Below are positions 25,282 through 33,079 of a DNA stretch of 53,630 nt, piece after piece. This stretch comes from [Borrelia] tanukii. GTDB taxonomy: Bacteria > Spirochaetota > Spirochaetia > Borreliales > Borreliaceae. The notes beneath the pieces are model-generated. The model made no database searches. It was not told where the DNA came from and worked only from the letters and a program-made list of their open reading frames with translations. Each line of letters opens with the position of its first letter. Within the stretch, counting starts at the first letter, position 1. Position numbers and translations under genes: made by a program. The DNA is taken from positions 1-53,630 of the forward strand of contig NZ_CP124037.1 in assembly GCF_030436345.1 (NCBI RefSeq), in the 5' to 3' direction.

Positions 25282-25326
25282 AAATATTAAAAGGTAGAGA
25301 GACGGCTCTCTACCTTTTTAATATTT
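25282..25326. terminator. Strong terminator upstream of portal operon
   Basis: AAATATTAAAAGGTAGAGAG (25282-25301) pairs with a 3' arm at 25306-25326 over 20 bp with one bulged T and a 4-nt loop. This is one of the most stable hairpins in the window and cleanly separates the accessory genes from the morphogenesis operon. Confidence 0.9.
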
Positions 25327-25552
25327 ATTGGGATTGGATAAAGTATTAATTTAATATTCTTTTTAATGTTTATCTTTCAGCAATGCGCGTAACAGTAAGC
25401 AGAATATTTTGTAAGTTTTACTTATATTCTTAAGTTAATATTAGCATAAATACTCTAAAACATATTGGTTTTTTATAAAATTTTAAATGAATTTTAATAT
25501 TTAAATTTTGTACATAAATCTTATTTTATAATTTGTATTAAATAATAACGAT

Positions 25553-25580
25553 TTGCATAAAAAATAGTTTCTGATATAAT
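25553..25580 (+). promoter_or_regulatory. Late-operon promoter, apparently leaderless
   Basis: TTGCAT (25553-25558) and a perfect TATAAT (25575-25580) are spaced by 16 nt. The portal ATG at 25589 is only 8 nt after the -10, so the transcript would start at the start codon. The first bases, ATGATATTTAAAAA, are identical to those of the small terminase gene. The remaining gap 25327-25552 has no gene. Confidence 0.55.
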
Positions 25581-25588
25581 AATGTATA

Positions 25589-26836
25589 ATGATATTTAAA
25601 AAAATGATTAATGAATTTAAAATGGAAATAAAAAGCAAACAGTCCCAAATTAATCCTGTTGATGTTTACAAATATTCAATTTTTTTTAGAAATTACATAG
25701 AAAGTTCAGCAGAAGATGCGTTGAAAAATGGAATTAATTTAAGCTTACTTGAGACTTCTTGTTTAAAAGAAGGCAGAGAATCTCTTTTGAACTTGAAGGT
25801 GGAATTAAAAGAAGCTCTTCTTGAAGCAATGATAAGCTATAGATTTAATGGAGCAGGCTATATCTTAGTAAAACCCAAAGGTGAAGATGAAGATTTAAGT
25901 AAAAAGGTTAACAGTGAACTGCCAACAGGTTTTAAATATTTAGATTTTCAAAAAATTATTAACAAAAGAGAATCTGAATACATAGAATACTTTTCTGACT
26001 TGAAAGACTTGAATGGTGAGGGTGAGAAGGCAAGGGTTGTAAAAATAGATAAAAGCAGAGTAATAATTTATGAAAATTATGATTATGTTTTAGGCTCGCA
26101 CGAGCCCGCTTATACACAAAGTTTACTTCTTAATATTTGTCTTTTAGAGCAAATTTATTTAGAGATAGAAAAAAGAATAAGAAATTATAATTTTTTGTTT
26201 TACAAAGACGAACACTTGGTAGGACTTGTTGAATCTTTAGAACTTGCAAAAGAAGAAATTGGCGTTTTAGCAAACAATAATAAAGGCAAAATATTTTCTA
26301 CCTTTTTCAAAGGTCAAGAGCCAAACAAAAGTTTCTCAGCACTAAGTAGTGCTTCTGAGCAGCTTAGCAGAGAGCTTGGCAAGATTAAAAGCACGCTAAA
26401 CAATGATGGAATTTTTTATACAGCATCAGAGAATGCGCGTCTGGAAGTAATAAAATATGATTTAGAGTTTTTAAAAGATGCATTTGAACTTGTTAAAGCA
26501 AAAATTGGTGCTGATACCAAAGAGCCACTTACCAGAAGTTTTAATGAACAAGTCAAAGGTCTAGGCAGCAGCGGCAAGGGAGACAAAAGTAATTATTACG
26601 ACTATTTAAAAGGCGTACAAGAATCTGTTGCTAATGCGTGCAATCTTAAGCTTAACAAATATTACAGATTAAATATGAAGTTTAATGAGCTTGAAGTTTT
26701 AAGCTATGAGCAAAGACTTGAGAGAGACAATTTACTTCTTGATGTTTATTTCAAATATTTAGAGTTAATTAAAAATGAAAATCTAAGTCACAAGGCAAAA
26801 GAAAATTTAAAAGAACAATTAAGTTTAGTTATTTAA
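25589..26836 (+). CDS. Phage portal protein (BBA38-like)
   Basis: The 415-residue protein has the portal plan: an N-terminal helical part, a strand region with FNGAGYILVKPKGEDEDL, the wing sequence RVIIYENYDYVLGSHEPAY, a long stem/crown helix (SASEQLSRELGKIKSTL) and a helical C terminus. Similar to the DUF1073-type portals as I recall them. It would form the dodecameric ring through which the terminase pumps DNA. It opens the 12-kb morphogenesis operon and is preceded by its own promoter; a second in-frame ATG at 25604 lacks a ribosome site. Confidence 0.7.
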   Translation: MIFKKMINEFKMEIKSKQSQINPVDVYKYSIFFRNYIESSAEDALKNGINLSLLETSCLKEGRESLLNLKVELKEALLEAMISYRFNGAGYILVKPKGEDEDLSKKVNSELPTGFKYLDFQKIINKRESEYIEYFSDLKDLNGEGEKARVVKIDKSRVIIYENYDYVLGSHEPAYTQSLLLNICLLEQIYLEIEKRIRNYNFLFYKDEHLVGLVESLELAKEEIGVLANNNKGKIFSTFFKGQEPNKSFSALSSASEQLSRELGKIKSTLNNDGIFYTASENARLEVIKYDLEFLKDAFELVKAKIGADTKEPLTRSFNEQVKGLGSSGKGDKSNYYDYLKGVQESVANACNLKLNKYYRLNMKFNELEVLSYEQRLERDNLLLDVYFKYLELIKNENLSHKAKENLKEQLSLVI

Positions 26837-26847
26837 AAGGAGTAATT

Positions 26848-27450
26848 ATGGAAAAAATGTCTTCTGAGAGTGTAGATTACGAGAGTAAAAGCAACCAAGA
26901 AGATTTTAAAAAGTTAAGCACAAGCAATGAGGTTTCAAATGATGCTTTGATTCGGGAGTTTTTAGAATATAAAAATCTCAAAAGTGCCAATAATGATTCA
27001 GTTAGTTTTTCTCATAGTGACTTAAGGGAATCTGTTGAGATAAATAAACTTGCAAATGATAATTTAAGCTTTGAGTACAATACAGAAAATCTTTTATCAA
27101 AAGGGTATTCTTTTAAAGAGGTTGTAAAAGGCCAAGCTTTAGAACTTATTAGAAAGTATGTAAAAGCAACTCAAATCTTGGCAATAGCTGGAACTAACAA
27201 TCTTGATGAGATTGATTCATCTTCTCGCGCAATACTAATAAGGGTTGCAAAGACTAACATTGATCAGAATAAGAATGCCGAAAATTCATACAAAATAATA
27301 AATTTTCAAAAAGTAAAAGCAAATAAAGAAAATAGCTTAAGAAACAAAAATACTGTTTTTAGCACATATTATGATTTAAGAAAAGCAATGCTTAATGAAT
27401 GGGACGAGCTTAAGCGGGAATTTTATTGTAATAAAAAAGTATTAGTTTGA
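26848..27450 (+). CDS. Putative scaffold/head-assembly protein (DUF1357)
   Basis: This 200-residue hydrophilic protein starts at ATG 26848 behind AAAAGGAG. The N-terminal 80 residues are serine/asparagine-rich and probably disordered; a helical region follows (LLSKGYSFKEVVKGQALELI). Lying between portal and capsid, it holds the place where phages keep a scaffold or prohead protease. No Ser/His catalytic signature is visible, so scaffold is more likely. I associate it with DUF1357. Confidence 0.5.
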   Translation: MEKMSSESVDYESKSNQEDFKKLSTSNEVSNDALIREFLEYKNLKSANNDSVSFSHSDLRESVEINKLANDNLSFEYNTENLLSKGYSFKEVVKGQALELIRKYVKATQILAIAGTNNLDEIDSSSRAILIRVAKTNIDQNKNAENSYKIINFQKVKANKENSLRNKNTVFSTYYDLRKAMLNEWDELKREFYCNKKVLV

Positions 27451-27506
27451 ATTGTTGTAATTTAAGCTAATAATAAAAAAATAATTTAAAAAAAGGAGAT
27501 ATTTAA

Positions 27507-28115
27507 ATGAGTGATTCAATTGATTTTAAAAAAGAGATAGAAAAACTAAAAGCATCAAAAGTAGAGCTTGAGAATCAGCTTGAAAGTTTTAAAAAAAATC
27601 AAGCTCAAAAAATTGTTTTAGACAAATTGCAAAGCGTTAATGCTAACAGTTACCCTGTGTTTGAGAGCAGTAAATTTCAAGATGAGGGATTTTATTTTGC
27701 TCAAAAAGGTGTTCTTAAAAGCTCTTTAGCTGATAAGTTTGAAAATTATCAAGCTCAAGATTTTTGCTACAAATGTGGGGTGAAGCTTATTGTTAATGGC
27801 TCACATTTACAAATAGCAAGAGGTGGCGGCAGCGATCTTTATGGGGTTTGTGTCGACTTTGATGATTTTTCAAGAACCGGCACAGTTGTCCCAATGACTT
27901 GTAGTTTTGAATGTGTTTTGATTACTAAAGACAAAACAATTAAAGCAGAAGATAAATTAATAATAAACAGCGAAGGGTTTTTAGAAAAAGCTTTAGCGAA
28001 TGCATCAGTTATTCACGCTTTAGCATTAGGACCAGCTGAAGAATTTAAAGACAGAAGAGATGTTTACGGTGTTAGAGTTCTTTTTTTGGTCAAACAAATA
28101 AAAGATGCAATTTAA
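27507..28115 (+). CDS. Putative capsid decoration (cement) protein (DUF228)
   Basis: The 202-residue protein has a short coiled N terminus (IEKLKASKVELENQL) and a strand-rich body with GSDLYGVCVDFDDFSRTG, ECVLITKDKTIKAEDKL and SEGFLEKALANASVIHALAL. A beta-barrel pattern with 'value - setpoint - value' strands next to the capsid gene resembles DUF2190-type decoration proteins of other phages. I recall it as Borrelia DUF228. It would stabilise the head surface; this is inference from pattern and order. Confidence 0.5.
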   Translation: MSDSIDFKKEIEKLKASKVELENQLESFKKNQAQKIVLDKLQSVNANSYPVFESSKFQDEGFYFAQKGVLKSSLADKFENYQAQDFCYKCGVKLIVNGSHLQIARGGGSDLYGVCVDFDDFSRTGTVVPMTCSFECVLITKDKTIKAEDKLIINSEGFLEKALANASVIHALALGPAEEFKDRRDVYGVRVLFLVKQIKDAI

Positions 28116-28131
28116 AATAGGAGAATTTAAA

Positions 28132-29049
28132 ATGGACAATAGTACATTAAATAACGACGAGTATGTAGACACAGTAAGGGATGTTTTAGTTAGCGAATGT
28201 CCAATTCCAGAATATTATCATTTTTTGGATTTGCAGCAAATAGAGAGTAGTAATATTTCTATTGGAAGTGATAGAATTATTAAGTGGTATTCTAGTTTAA
28301 CAGACATTCCCACACTAAAGGTTAATGATTTTAATACGGTCTCAACAATAAAGTTTCAAAGACAAATAGTAAAAATCAATTATTTACCTTTTCAGTATGC
28401 ATTTACTTACTATGCGCCAGATGGAAAAGTTAGCGTAGAGGCAAACACAAACATTAACATGAGAGAAGGACTGCTGGGAGCAATAATTGAGATACAAAAG
28501 TTAATGAGTGCCCACTATTTAAAAGGAGGACTTGTGCTTTCAAAAAGTAGTAAAAGAACTCTTCTTGTTGATGAGTCTAACAATGAAACTATGTACGGAC
28601 TTTTAAATCTTCCAAACCAAATAGACAAAACAATTAAACAGACAAACATATTAGATCAAGTAAAATCAATAAATGATGAACTTGGAAAGATTAATTTAGA
28701 AGATGAGAGAAGGGTTCCTTTTAAAATACTTACAACTAGCAAAATCAAAGGTCGTTTACTAGAAAGACTTCCAAACAATAATTATTCATACAAAGACATG
28801 CTTTTTGATTTTATAAGCGCAATTAATAATGATGCAAATATTGAACTTGAGACTACAAATTTATTAGACGATGAAATTTTAATATACCCAAGAAGCGGCA
28901 AACTACTACTTTTAAAAGACGGCCATCAGCCAATATTAAATTCATACACAGAAGTTTCAAGTAGCAATTTCAGAACAAGTTTTCTTGATTTTTCTATTGG
29001 AACAATTTTGGCAACAAAAAATTCAATCCTTAGAATAAAATTGAGCTAA
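28132..29049 (+). CDS. Putative major capsid protein
   Basis: I place the start at ATG 28132 (TAGGAGAATTT upstream), giving 305 residues and removing an overlap with the previous gene. The sequence shows SSLTDIPTLKVNDFNTV, FTYYAPDGKVSVEANTNINM, YGLLNLPNQ and a P-domain-like FKILTTSKIKGRLLERL, which match the order of HK97-fold coat proteins such as the DUF2184 type. It lies between a decoration-like gene and connector genes, as in most tailed phages. Confidence 0.6.
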   Translation: MDNSTLNNDEYVDTVRDVLVSECPIPEYYHFLDLQQIESSNISIGSDRIIKWYSSLTDIPTLKVNDFNTVSTIKFQRQIVKINYLPFQYAFTYYAPDGKVSVEANTNINMREGLLGAIIEIQKLMSAHYLKGGLVLSKSSKRTLLVDESNNETMYGLLNLPNQIDKTIKQTNILDQVKSINDELGKINLEDERRVPFKILTTSKIKGRLLERLPNNNYSYKDMLFDFISAINNDANIELETTNLLDDEILIYPRSGKLLLLKDGHQPILNSYTEVSSSNFRTSFLDFSIGTILATKNSILRIKLS

Positions 29050-29051
29050 AA

Positions 29052-29510
29052 ATGAATGAAAGTAAAATAGATTCGAATCAGTTTCAAAGCGCGAAGTTAA
29101 AAACTTTAGACAGCAAGAATCTAGAATCAACCTTAAAAACAGTGTATGAGCAAATACTTGAACTTTTGATGCTTAATTCTAAAGATCTTGGGACTAAGGA
29201 ATTTTTGTTATATTTGAATTTACTTGAAAATATTTTAGTTCTTAAGAGAATAAAAATTGAAAGTTTAAATGATCCCACAATGTTTGTTCTAATTTATTAT
29301 TTTATTGGCTGTGAATTAAAAAAACGAAACAGATTGAAAGGTTTTAATTTAAATTGCATCAAATCTGAAAAATTTAAAGAGATATCATTAGAATATTTTC
29401 CCACAACTCTAAGTACTAGCAGTAGTTGTGGGAATGATTTTTGTAAATGCTTGGATAGTTTAATAGAAGAGCTAAGAGCAAAGCGCTCTTTAATAGGAGT
29501 AGTTAAATGA
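29052..29510 (+). CDS. Putative head-tail connector (DUF3890-like)
   Basis: This 152-residue helical protein starts 2 nt after the capsid stop and has no ribosome site of its own, so it is probably coupled. Helices around residues 25-50 and 55-95 and a cysteine-rich segment (SSSCGNDFCKCLD, about 125-137) stand out. Its size and place suit an adaptor protein docking on the portal; the cysteine cluster could bind a metal. Family number from memory. Confidence 0.45.
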   Translation: MNESKIDSNQFQSAKLKTLDSKNLESTLKTVYEQILELLMLNSKDLGTKEFLLYLNLLENILVLKRIKIESLNDPTMFVLIYYFIGCELKKRNRLKGFNLNCIKSEKFKEISLEYFPTTLSTSSSCGNDFCKCLDSLIEELRAKRSLIGVVK

Positions 29511-29881
29511 AATCTTTAGAGATGATTAATACAAGTTTAAGTAATATTATAAGTAAATATTCACAAGATCTTTTGTTCTGTAAATTTAGAACAATCAAAG
29601 ATCCAATTAATGCATCTTATGAAACTAGATTTAAAAGTTCTGATACTGTTGTTTTTAAAGGAATGTTATTGTTAATAAGCCCAGAAGAAGCTGTTGAAAT
29701 TGAAGGTGTAAATATTTTTGATAAAAATAGCTATGCCAAGGTGTATACTCTTGCTAGTTTTGAGTTTGAGTACGGAGATTTGATTAAGGCCCACGATGAT
29801 TTTTATTCGATCTTAGGAGTTCAAAAGAGCCACAAAGAAGGTCTAAATTACAACACGCTAGTTTTAAGGAGTTCTTGTTGA
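29507..29881 (+). CDS. Putative head closure protein (DUF1506)
   Basis: The 124-residue protein overlaps the previous gene by 4 nt (ATGA). It has the strand-rich pattern of head-completion proteins: FKGMLLLISPEEAVEIEGV, AKVYTLASFEFEYGDLIKA and DFYSILGVQKSH. Such proteins seal the portal and accept the tail. Assigned by gene order and pattern. Confidence 0.5.
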   Translation: MKSLEMINTSLSNIISKYSQDLLFCKFRTIKDPINASYETRFKSSDTVVFKGMLLLISPEEAVEIEGVNIFDKNSYAKVYTLASFEFEYGDLIKAHDDFYSILGVQKSHKEGLNYNTLVLRSSC

Positions 29882-30261
29882 GTGTAAAAATTGGATTTAA
29901 AGACATTTATTCTTTTAATGCAGAAAATAGCATTAATATCAAATCGGAAGAACTTGAAAAAGAGATTACTTTCAAACTGGCAAAGTCTGCTTACAAAGAG
30001 TTTTATTCTAATATTTTTTCAAACAAGGGAATAAAAATGGCTTTTAGGAAATCTATTCAAAAAGGACTTATTGAAATAAAAGATCAATTTAGAATTTTTT
30101 GTAAAAATTATTTACTTAGCAATCAAATAGACCTTCAGTCAAAAAGAGCTTTCAAGGCTAAAGAATTTAAAAGCTTAACTAACAGCATTGAAAAACTTAA
30201 TCTCTTAAAATCAAAATCAAAGGCAAAATCAAAGGACAATTATGATTGTAGGACTAAATGA
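29878..30261 (+). CDS. Putative gp10-like tail-completion protein
   Basis: The start is a TTG at 29878 (or 29875); AAGGAG at 29865-29870 supports either, and the TTGA overlap with the preceding stop favours 29878. The 127-residue product is basic and helical with KLAKSAYKEFYSNIF and an extended lysine-rich tail. Its place after head closure matches the HK97 gp10-like group. No catalytic motif. Confidence 0.45.
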   Translation: MSVKIGFKDIYSFNAENSINIKSEELEKEITFKLAKSAYKEFYSNIFSNKGIKMAFRKSIQKGLIEIKDQFRIFCKNYLLSNQIDLQSKRAFKAKEFKSLTNSIEKLNLLKSKSKAKSKDNYDCRTK

Positions 30262-30781
30262 ATCTGTACAGTTTTTAATTCAAATACTTACGAAATTTAA
30301 ACAGTATTTAGAACTTAAAGAAATAGAGTTAGAAATCTTAAATACTTACAACCACCCGTATTTAGAAAAGTTTGCTACAACTACTAGTAATTTGATTGTA
30401 TTAAAAAGTGAATCTTTTGAAGGGCTTACTCCTAGAAATCTAAGGGGTAGAAATTTCTGTAAAACATCTAATGAGTTTAGATTAAGGTTTTCGCTTTATT
30501 TTTTAAGTTTTACATTACTTAAAGCTTACAGAGATTCTTATGAGAGCATGTGCAAAGTGTATGAGCACTTTTTGGAATTTCTATATGAGAATAAATTTCG
30601 GTTTGAGTTTGTAAAAGAGCTTGAGAGTGGTTATTGTTTGCTTTTAACTTATTACCTTTGTTCGATTAGTAATTTAAATAATGATGGGCTACTTGGCGTT
30701 TCGAATATGAAAAGCAATCTGTGTTTTAGCTTAAACCAGATTTTTCTTGCAAATATACAGGTTGTAAAACAAGAAATGTAA
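30242..30781 (+). CDS. Putative tail terminator-like protein (DUF764)
   Basis: This 179-residue protein overlaps the previous gene by 20 nt and starts at ATG with AAAGGA upstream. It has a helical N terminus, a central region with LTPRNLRGRNFCKTSNEFRL and a C-terminal strand/helix mix. A gene of this size just before the tail sheath usually encodes the tail terminator, which caps the tail. Order is the main support. Confidence 0.45.
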   Translation: MIVGLNESVQFLIQILTKFKQYLELKEIELEILNTYNHPYLEKFATTTSNLIVLKSESFEGLTPRNLRGRNFCKTSNEFRLRFSLYFLSFTLLKAYRDSYESMCKVYEHFLEFLYENKFRFEFVKELESGYCLLLTYYLCSISNLNNDGLLGVSNMKSNLCFSLNQIFLANIQVVKQEM

Positions 30782-30839
30782 ATTTTTAAAAAAGAAATTT
30801 AAAAAGAATTTAAAAAGAAGAAATTTAAAAGGAGGAAAA

Positions 30840-31910
30840 ATGCCAAAAGATACAATAAGTGTTAGTTTGATGCAAAACAGACTAATTACCAACAAAATTA
30901 ATTATTACAATCCGCTTTTAATCTACAAAAGCAGTGTTTTAGAAAGCAAATACTTGGCATTAAGTGTTACAAATTTCGAGGAGTTGCTTAAAAAACTTGA
31001 GATTCAAAAAGCTCAAGAGTCTGATTCTTCTCAGAAGAAAATAGCAAGCGATCAGTTAAGCGCTTTACAAAAATCAATGGGTGATTTTTTTGGACAAGAC
31101 GGACTTAAGTCTGTAGATTTTTATGTTTACAATCAGATTAAAGAGATTAAAGATTTTTTAAAATCCAATTTACATCCGTTTGTAGTTTTTGTAAATGAAG
31201 CGGGAGACGACATTAGTAGTGATTTTGAAACTATTAGAAAAGCTTGCAATTTTATTGTAATTTCCACTAAAAAGAACAGTTTACCAAATTTTTTAAAAGG
31301 TAAAGACAAAAGTGAGCTTAAAAACATTATTGCTGTTTACAGTAGTAGTGAAAATTTGCATCTTAAGTTTACAGCAATGTATTTGCAGCAGGCAAGCATT
31401 TTTCATGCTGTTAATCCTTATGGAATGATTTTAAATTCTACTCCTGTTTATGATGATTTAATAATTGACGCTCTTAGAAAATCCAATATTAATTTTTATT
31501 CTCTTTTAAATGAAACCGGCAATGATGGCATTTTAGCTTTCAAAGAAGGTGTTAGTCTTTCTGGGGATCCGATTGATGAGGCTTTTACGCTTTATTATAT
31601 TAGAAATGAATCAATCAAAGAGCTTATTAGGATCTGGAATAAAAACAATAGAGCTAACAGTAAGCTTAGTGCTTTAAATTTGGACGGAAATTTGCCAAAC
31701 GAATACACAGCAGGGCTTGAATGCTTTTTCCACGAACTTAAACAGAGGGGTCTTATTATATCTTACAAAAAGATTAGGCTTAAAATCAACTCTTCTGAAG
31801 GTTTGAGTTTAAGCTTAGAAGTTGCACTCAAGTATAATGACAGTTTCAATAGTGTTAATTTAATAATCACCACACAAGAGATAAATGAATATTTAAGGAG
31901 AGCATCATAA
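30840..31910 (+). CDS. Contractile tail sheath protein (DUF787)
   Basis: The 356-residue protein has an N-terminal DTISVSLMQNRLITNKINYY, then LIYKSSVLESKYLALSVTNFEELLKKL, a Rossmann-like middle (FVVFVNEAGDDI, NFIVISTKK), YLQQASIFHAVNPYG and a C-terminal basic strand. This is the layout of compact DUF3383-type tail sheath proteins. AAAGGAGG precedes the ATG. Its presence, with a tube gene overlapping its stop, means a contractile, myovirus-type tail. Confidence 0.7.
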   Translation: MPKDTISVSLMQNRLITNKINYYNPLLIYKSSVLESKYLALSVTNFEELLKKLEIQKAQESDSSQKKIASDQLSALQKSMGDFFGQDGLKSVDFYVYNQIKEIKDFLKSNLHPFVVFVNEAGDDISSDFETIRKACNFIVISTKKNSLPNFLKGKDKSELKNIIAVYSSSENLHLKFTAMYLQQASIFHAVNPYGMILNSTPVYDDLIIDALRKSNINFYSLLNETGNDGILAFKEGVSLSGDPIDEAFTLYYIRNESIKELIRIWNKNNRANSKLSALNLDGNLPNEYTAGLECFFHELKQRGLIISYKKIRLKINSSEGLSLSLEVALKYNDSFNSVNLIITTQEINEYLRRAS

Positions 31911-32332
31911 TGAGAGAATATTATTCATTAGATTTAATATTTTTTAGCTTTAATGACAATTTAATAGACAGAGGTACTGTTGAGTACAGTACAGAGCCTA
32001 ATGTAATGGCCAAGGCAAGCACAGAAGACAGAAATTTTCCAATTCCAAGCTTTAGAGACCCAAGAACGGTTGTTCATATTTTTGATTTAGAAGTAAGCAA
32101 AGGATCTCTTGATTACAAGCTTTTAACAAAACTAAGCAACGAGCAATTTTACGAGAATGTACCAAAATCTCAAAAGTTAAAAAGATTAGTGTTTAACGAC
32201 CAAATGGGGTTGAAAATTATTTCCAATAGTGCATTTTTTGCAGAAATTCCAACTAGAAAGTATTCGTCTGAGAATGATACGGTTAAGTTTACAATTCATG
32301 CAATCAATTGTGATGTTGAGAAAGCAAGTTGA
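31910..32332 (+). CDS. Tail tube protein (DUF1463)
   Basis: The 140-residue protein starts on the last base of the sheath stop codon (TAATG) with AAGGAG upstream. It is strand-rich with SLDLIFFSFNDNLIDRGTV, FPIPSFRDPRTVVHIFDLEV and SSENDTVKFTIHAINCDV, resembling the DUF3277-type tubes of Mu-like phages. Sheath-tube adjacency is the rule in contractile phages. It would stack into the inner tail tube. Confidence 0.65.
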   Translation: MREYYSLDLIFFSFNDNLIDRGTVEYSTEPNVMAKASTEDRNFPIPSFRDPRTVVHIFDLEVSKGSLDYKLLTKLSNEQFYENVPKSQKLKRLVFNDQMGLKIISNSAFFAEIPTRKYSSENDTVKFTIHAINCDVEKAS

Positions 32333-32368
32333 TTGAATTTAAATTTCAATAAAGGACAAGAATTTAAA

Positions 32369-32860
32369 ATGAGATACAAATTAAAAATATTAACCAGAGC
32401 CAAAACACATACGTACGTTTTAAAAGATATTCCAATGTACGAGTGGGACAATGTTTTAGGATTTGATATTGAAAGAGATGAACTTATTAGCAAACTTAAC
32501 AGTTTGCAAACATTAAAAGAAATAACCAAATTAATGATTTCAAGAGGATTTTTAGATGAATTTTACGAGATTCTAAATAAAGAGAGAAGATATTCTGAGC
32601 TTTACAAGTATGCTCTGCCTACAATTCTTTTTTCGGTTCAGTATTCACTTTTTGAAACAATAGAAGGGTTCAAGCAGCCTGGTTTGGTTTACATTGAAAG
32701 TTTTCAAGATAGAAACGGCGATTATATTAAGTATGACTACATTGATAAAAGGTGGAGCTATGATTTTTTAATTGCAAGCAGGTCAGCAGTAGACTTAAAT
32801 CAAGAAACTTCTTTACAAGACAATCTTGAGCCTTTATTGCAAGAAGGTGTTAATGAATAA
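32369..32860 (+). CDS. Putative tail assembly chaperone (DUF1473)
   Basis: I set the start at ATG 32369 (AAAGGACAAG upstream), giving 163 residues instead of 175. The protein is mixed helix/strand with YVLKDIPMYEWDNVLGFDIE near the front. Two small overlapping genes between tube and tape measure are the usual tail assembly chaperones; this is the first. The stop overlaps the next ATG by 8 nt. Confidence 0.5.
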   Translation: MRYKLKILTRAKTHTYVLKDIPMYEWDNVLGFDIERDELISKLNSLQTLKEITKLMISRGFLDEFYEILNKERRYSELYKYALPTILFSVQYSLFETIEGFKQPGLVYIESFQDRNGDYIKYDYIDKRWSYDFLIASRSAVDLNQETSLQDNLEPLLQEGVNE

Positions 32861-33071
32861 GTCAGAGATTGCAACCAATTATTTTAAATACATAGATCAT
32901 TTGAAAAAGGAATCTAATAAGTATTATTTTCCTATTGTAATGGGCATTTGTACATACAAAGATGTTAAAAAAATGAGCTACAAAGAGCTTGTGGAAGTTA
33001 CCCGAGTAGCTAATTTAAAGCTTAACAAGGAAATGTACGAACGGATTTTGTCCTTTAGTGGCACGTTTTAA
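32853..33071 (+). CDS. Second putative tail assembly chaperone (DUF1322)
   Basis: The 72-residue protein starts at ATG 32853 inside the end of the previous gene. It is helical and basic (SYKELVEVTRVANLKLNKEM). The frame is open from 32799, so a frameshift fusion of the two chaperones is possible as in other phages, but no clear slippery heptamer is present. Reinitiation at the internal ATG is the simpler reading. Confidence 0.5.
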   Translation: MNKSEIATNYFKYIDHLKKESNKYYFPIVMGICTYKDVKKMSYKELVEVTRVANLKLNKEMYERILSFSGTF

Positions 33072-33079
33072 AGGTTTTT

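Noticed and set aside
32799..32860. Programmed -1 frameshift between the two chaperone-like genes
   Set aside because: No X-XXY-YYZ slippery heptamer is present in the overlap, and an ATG at 32853 explains translation. Kept only as a possibility in the findings.
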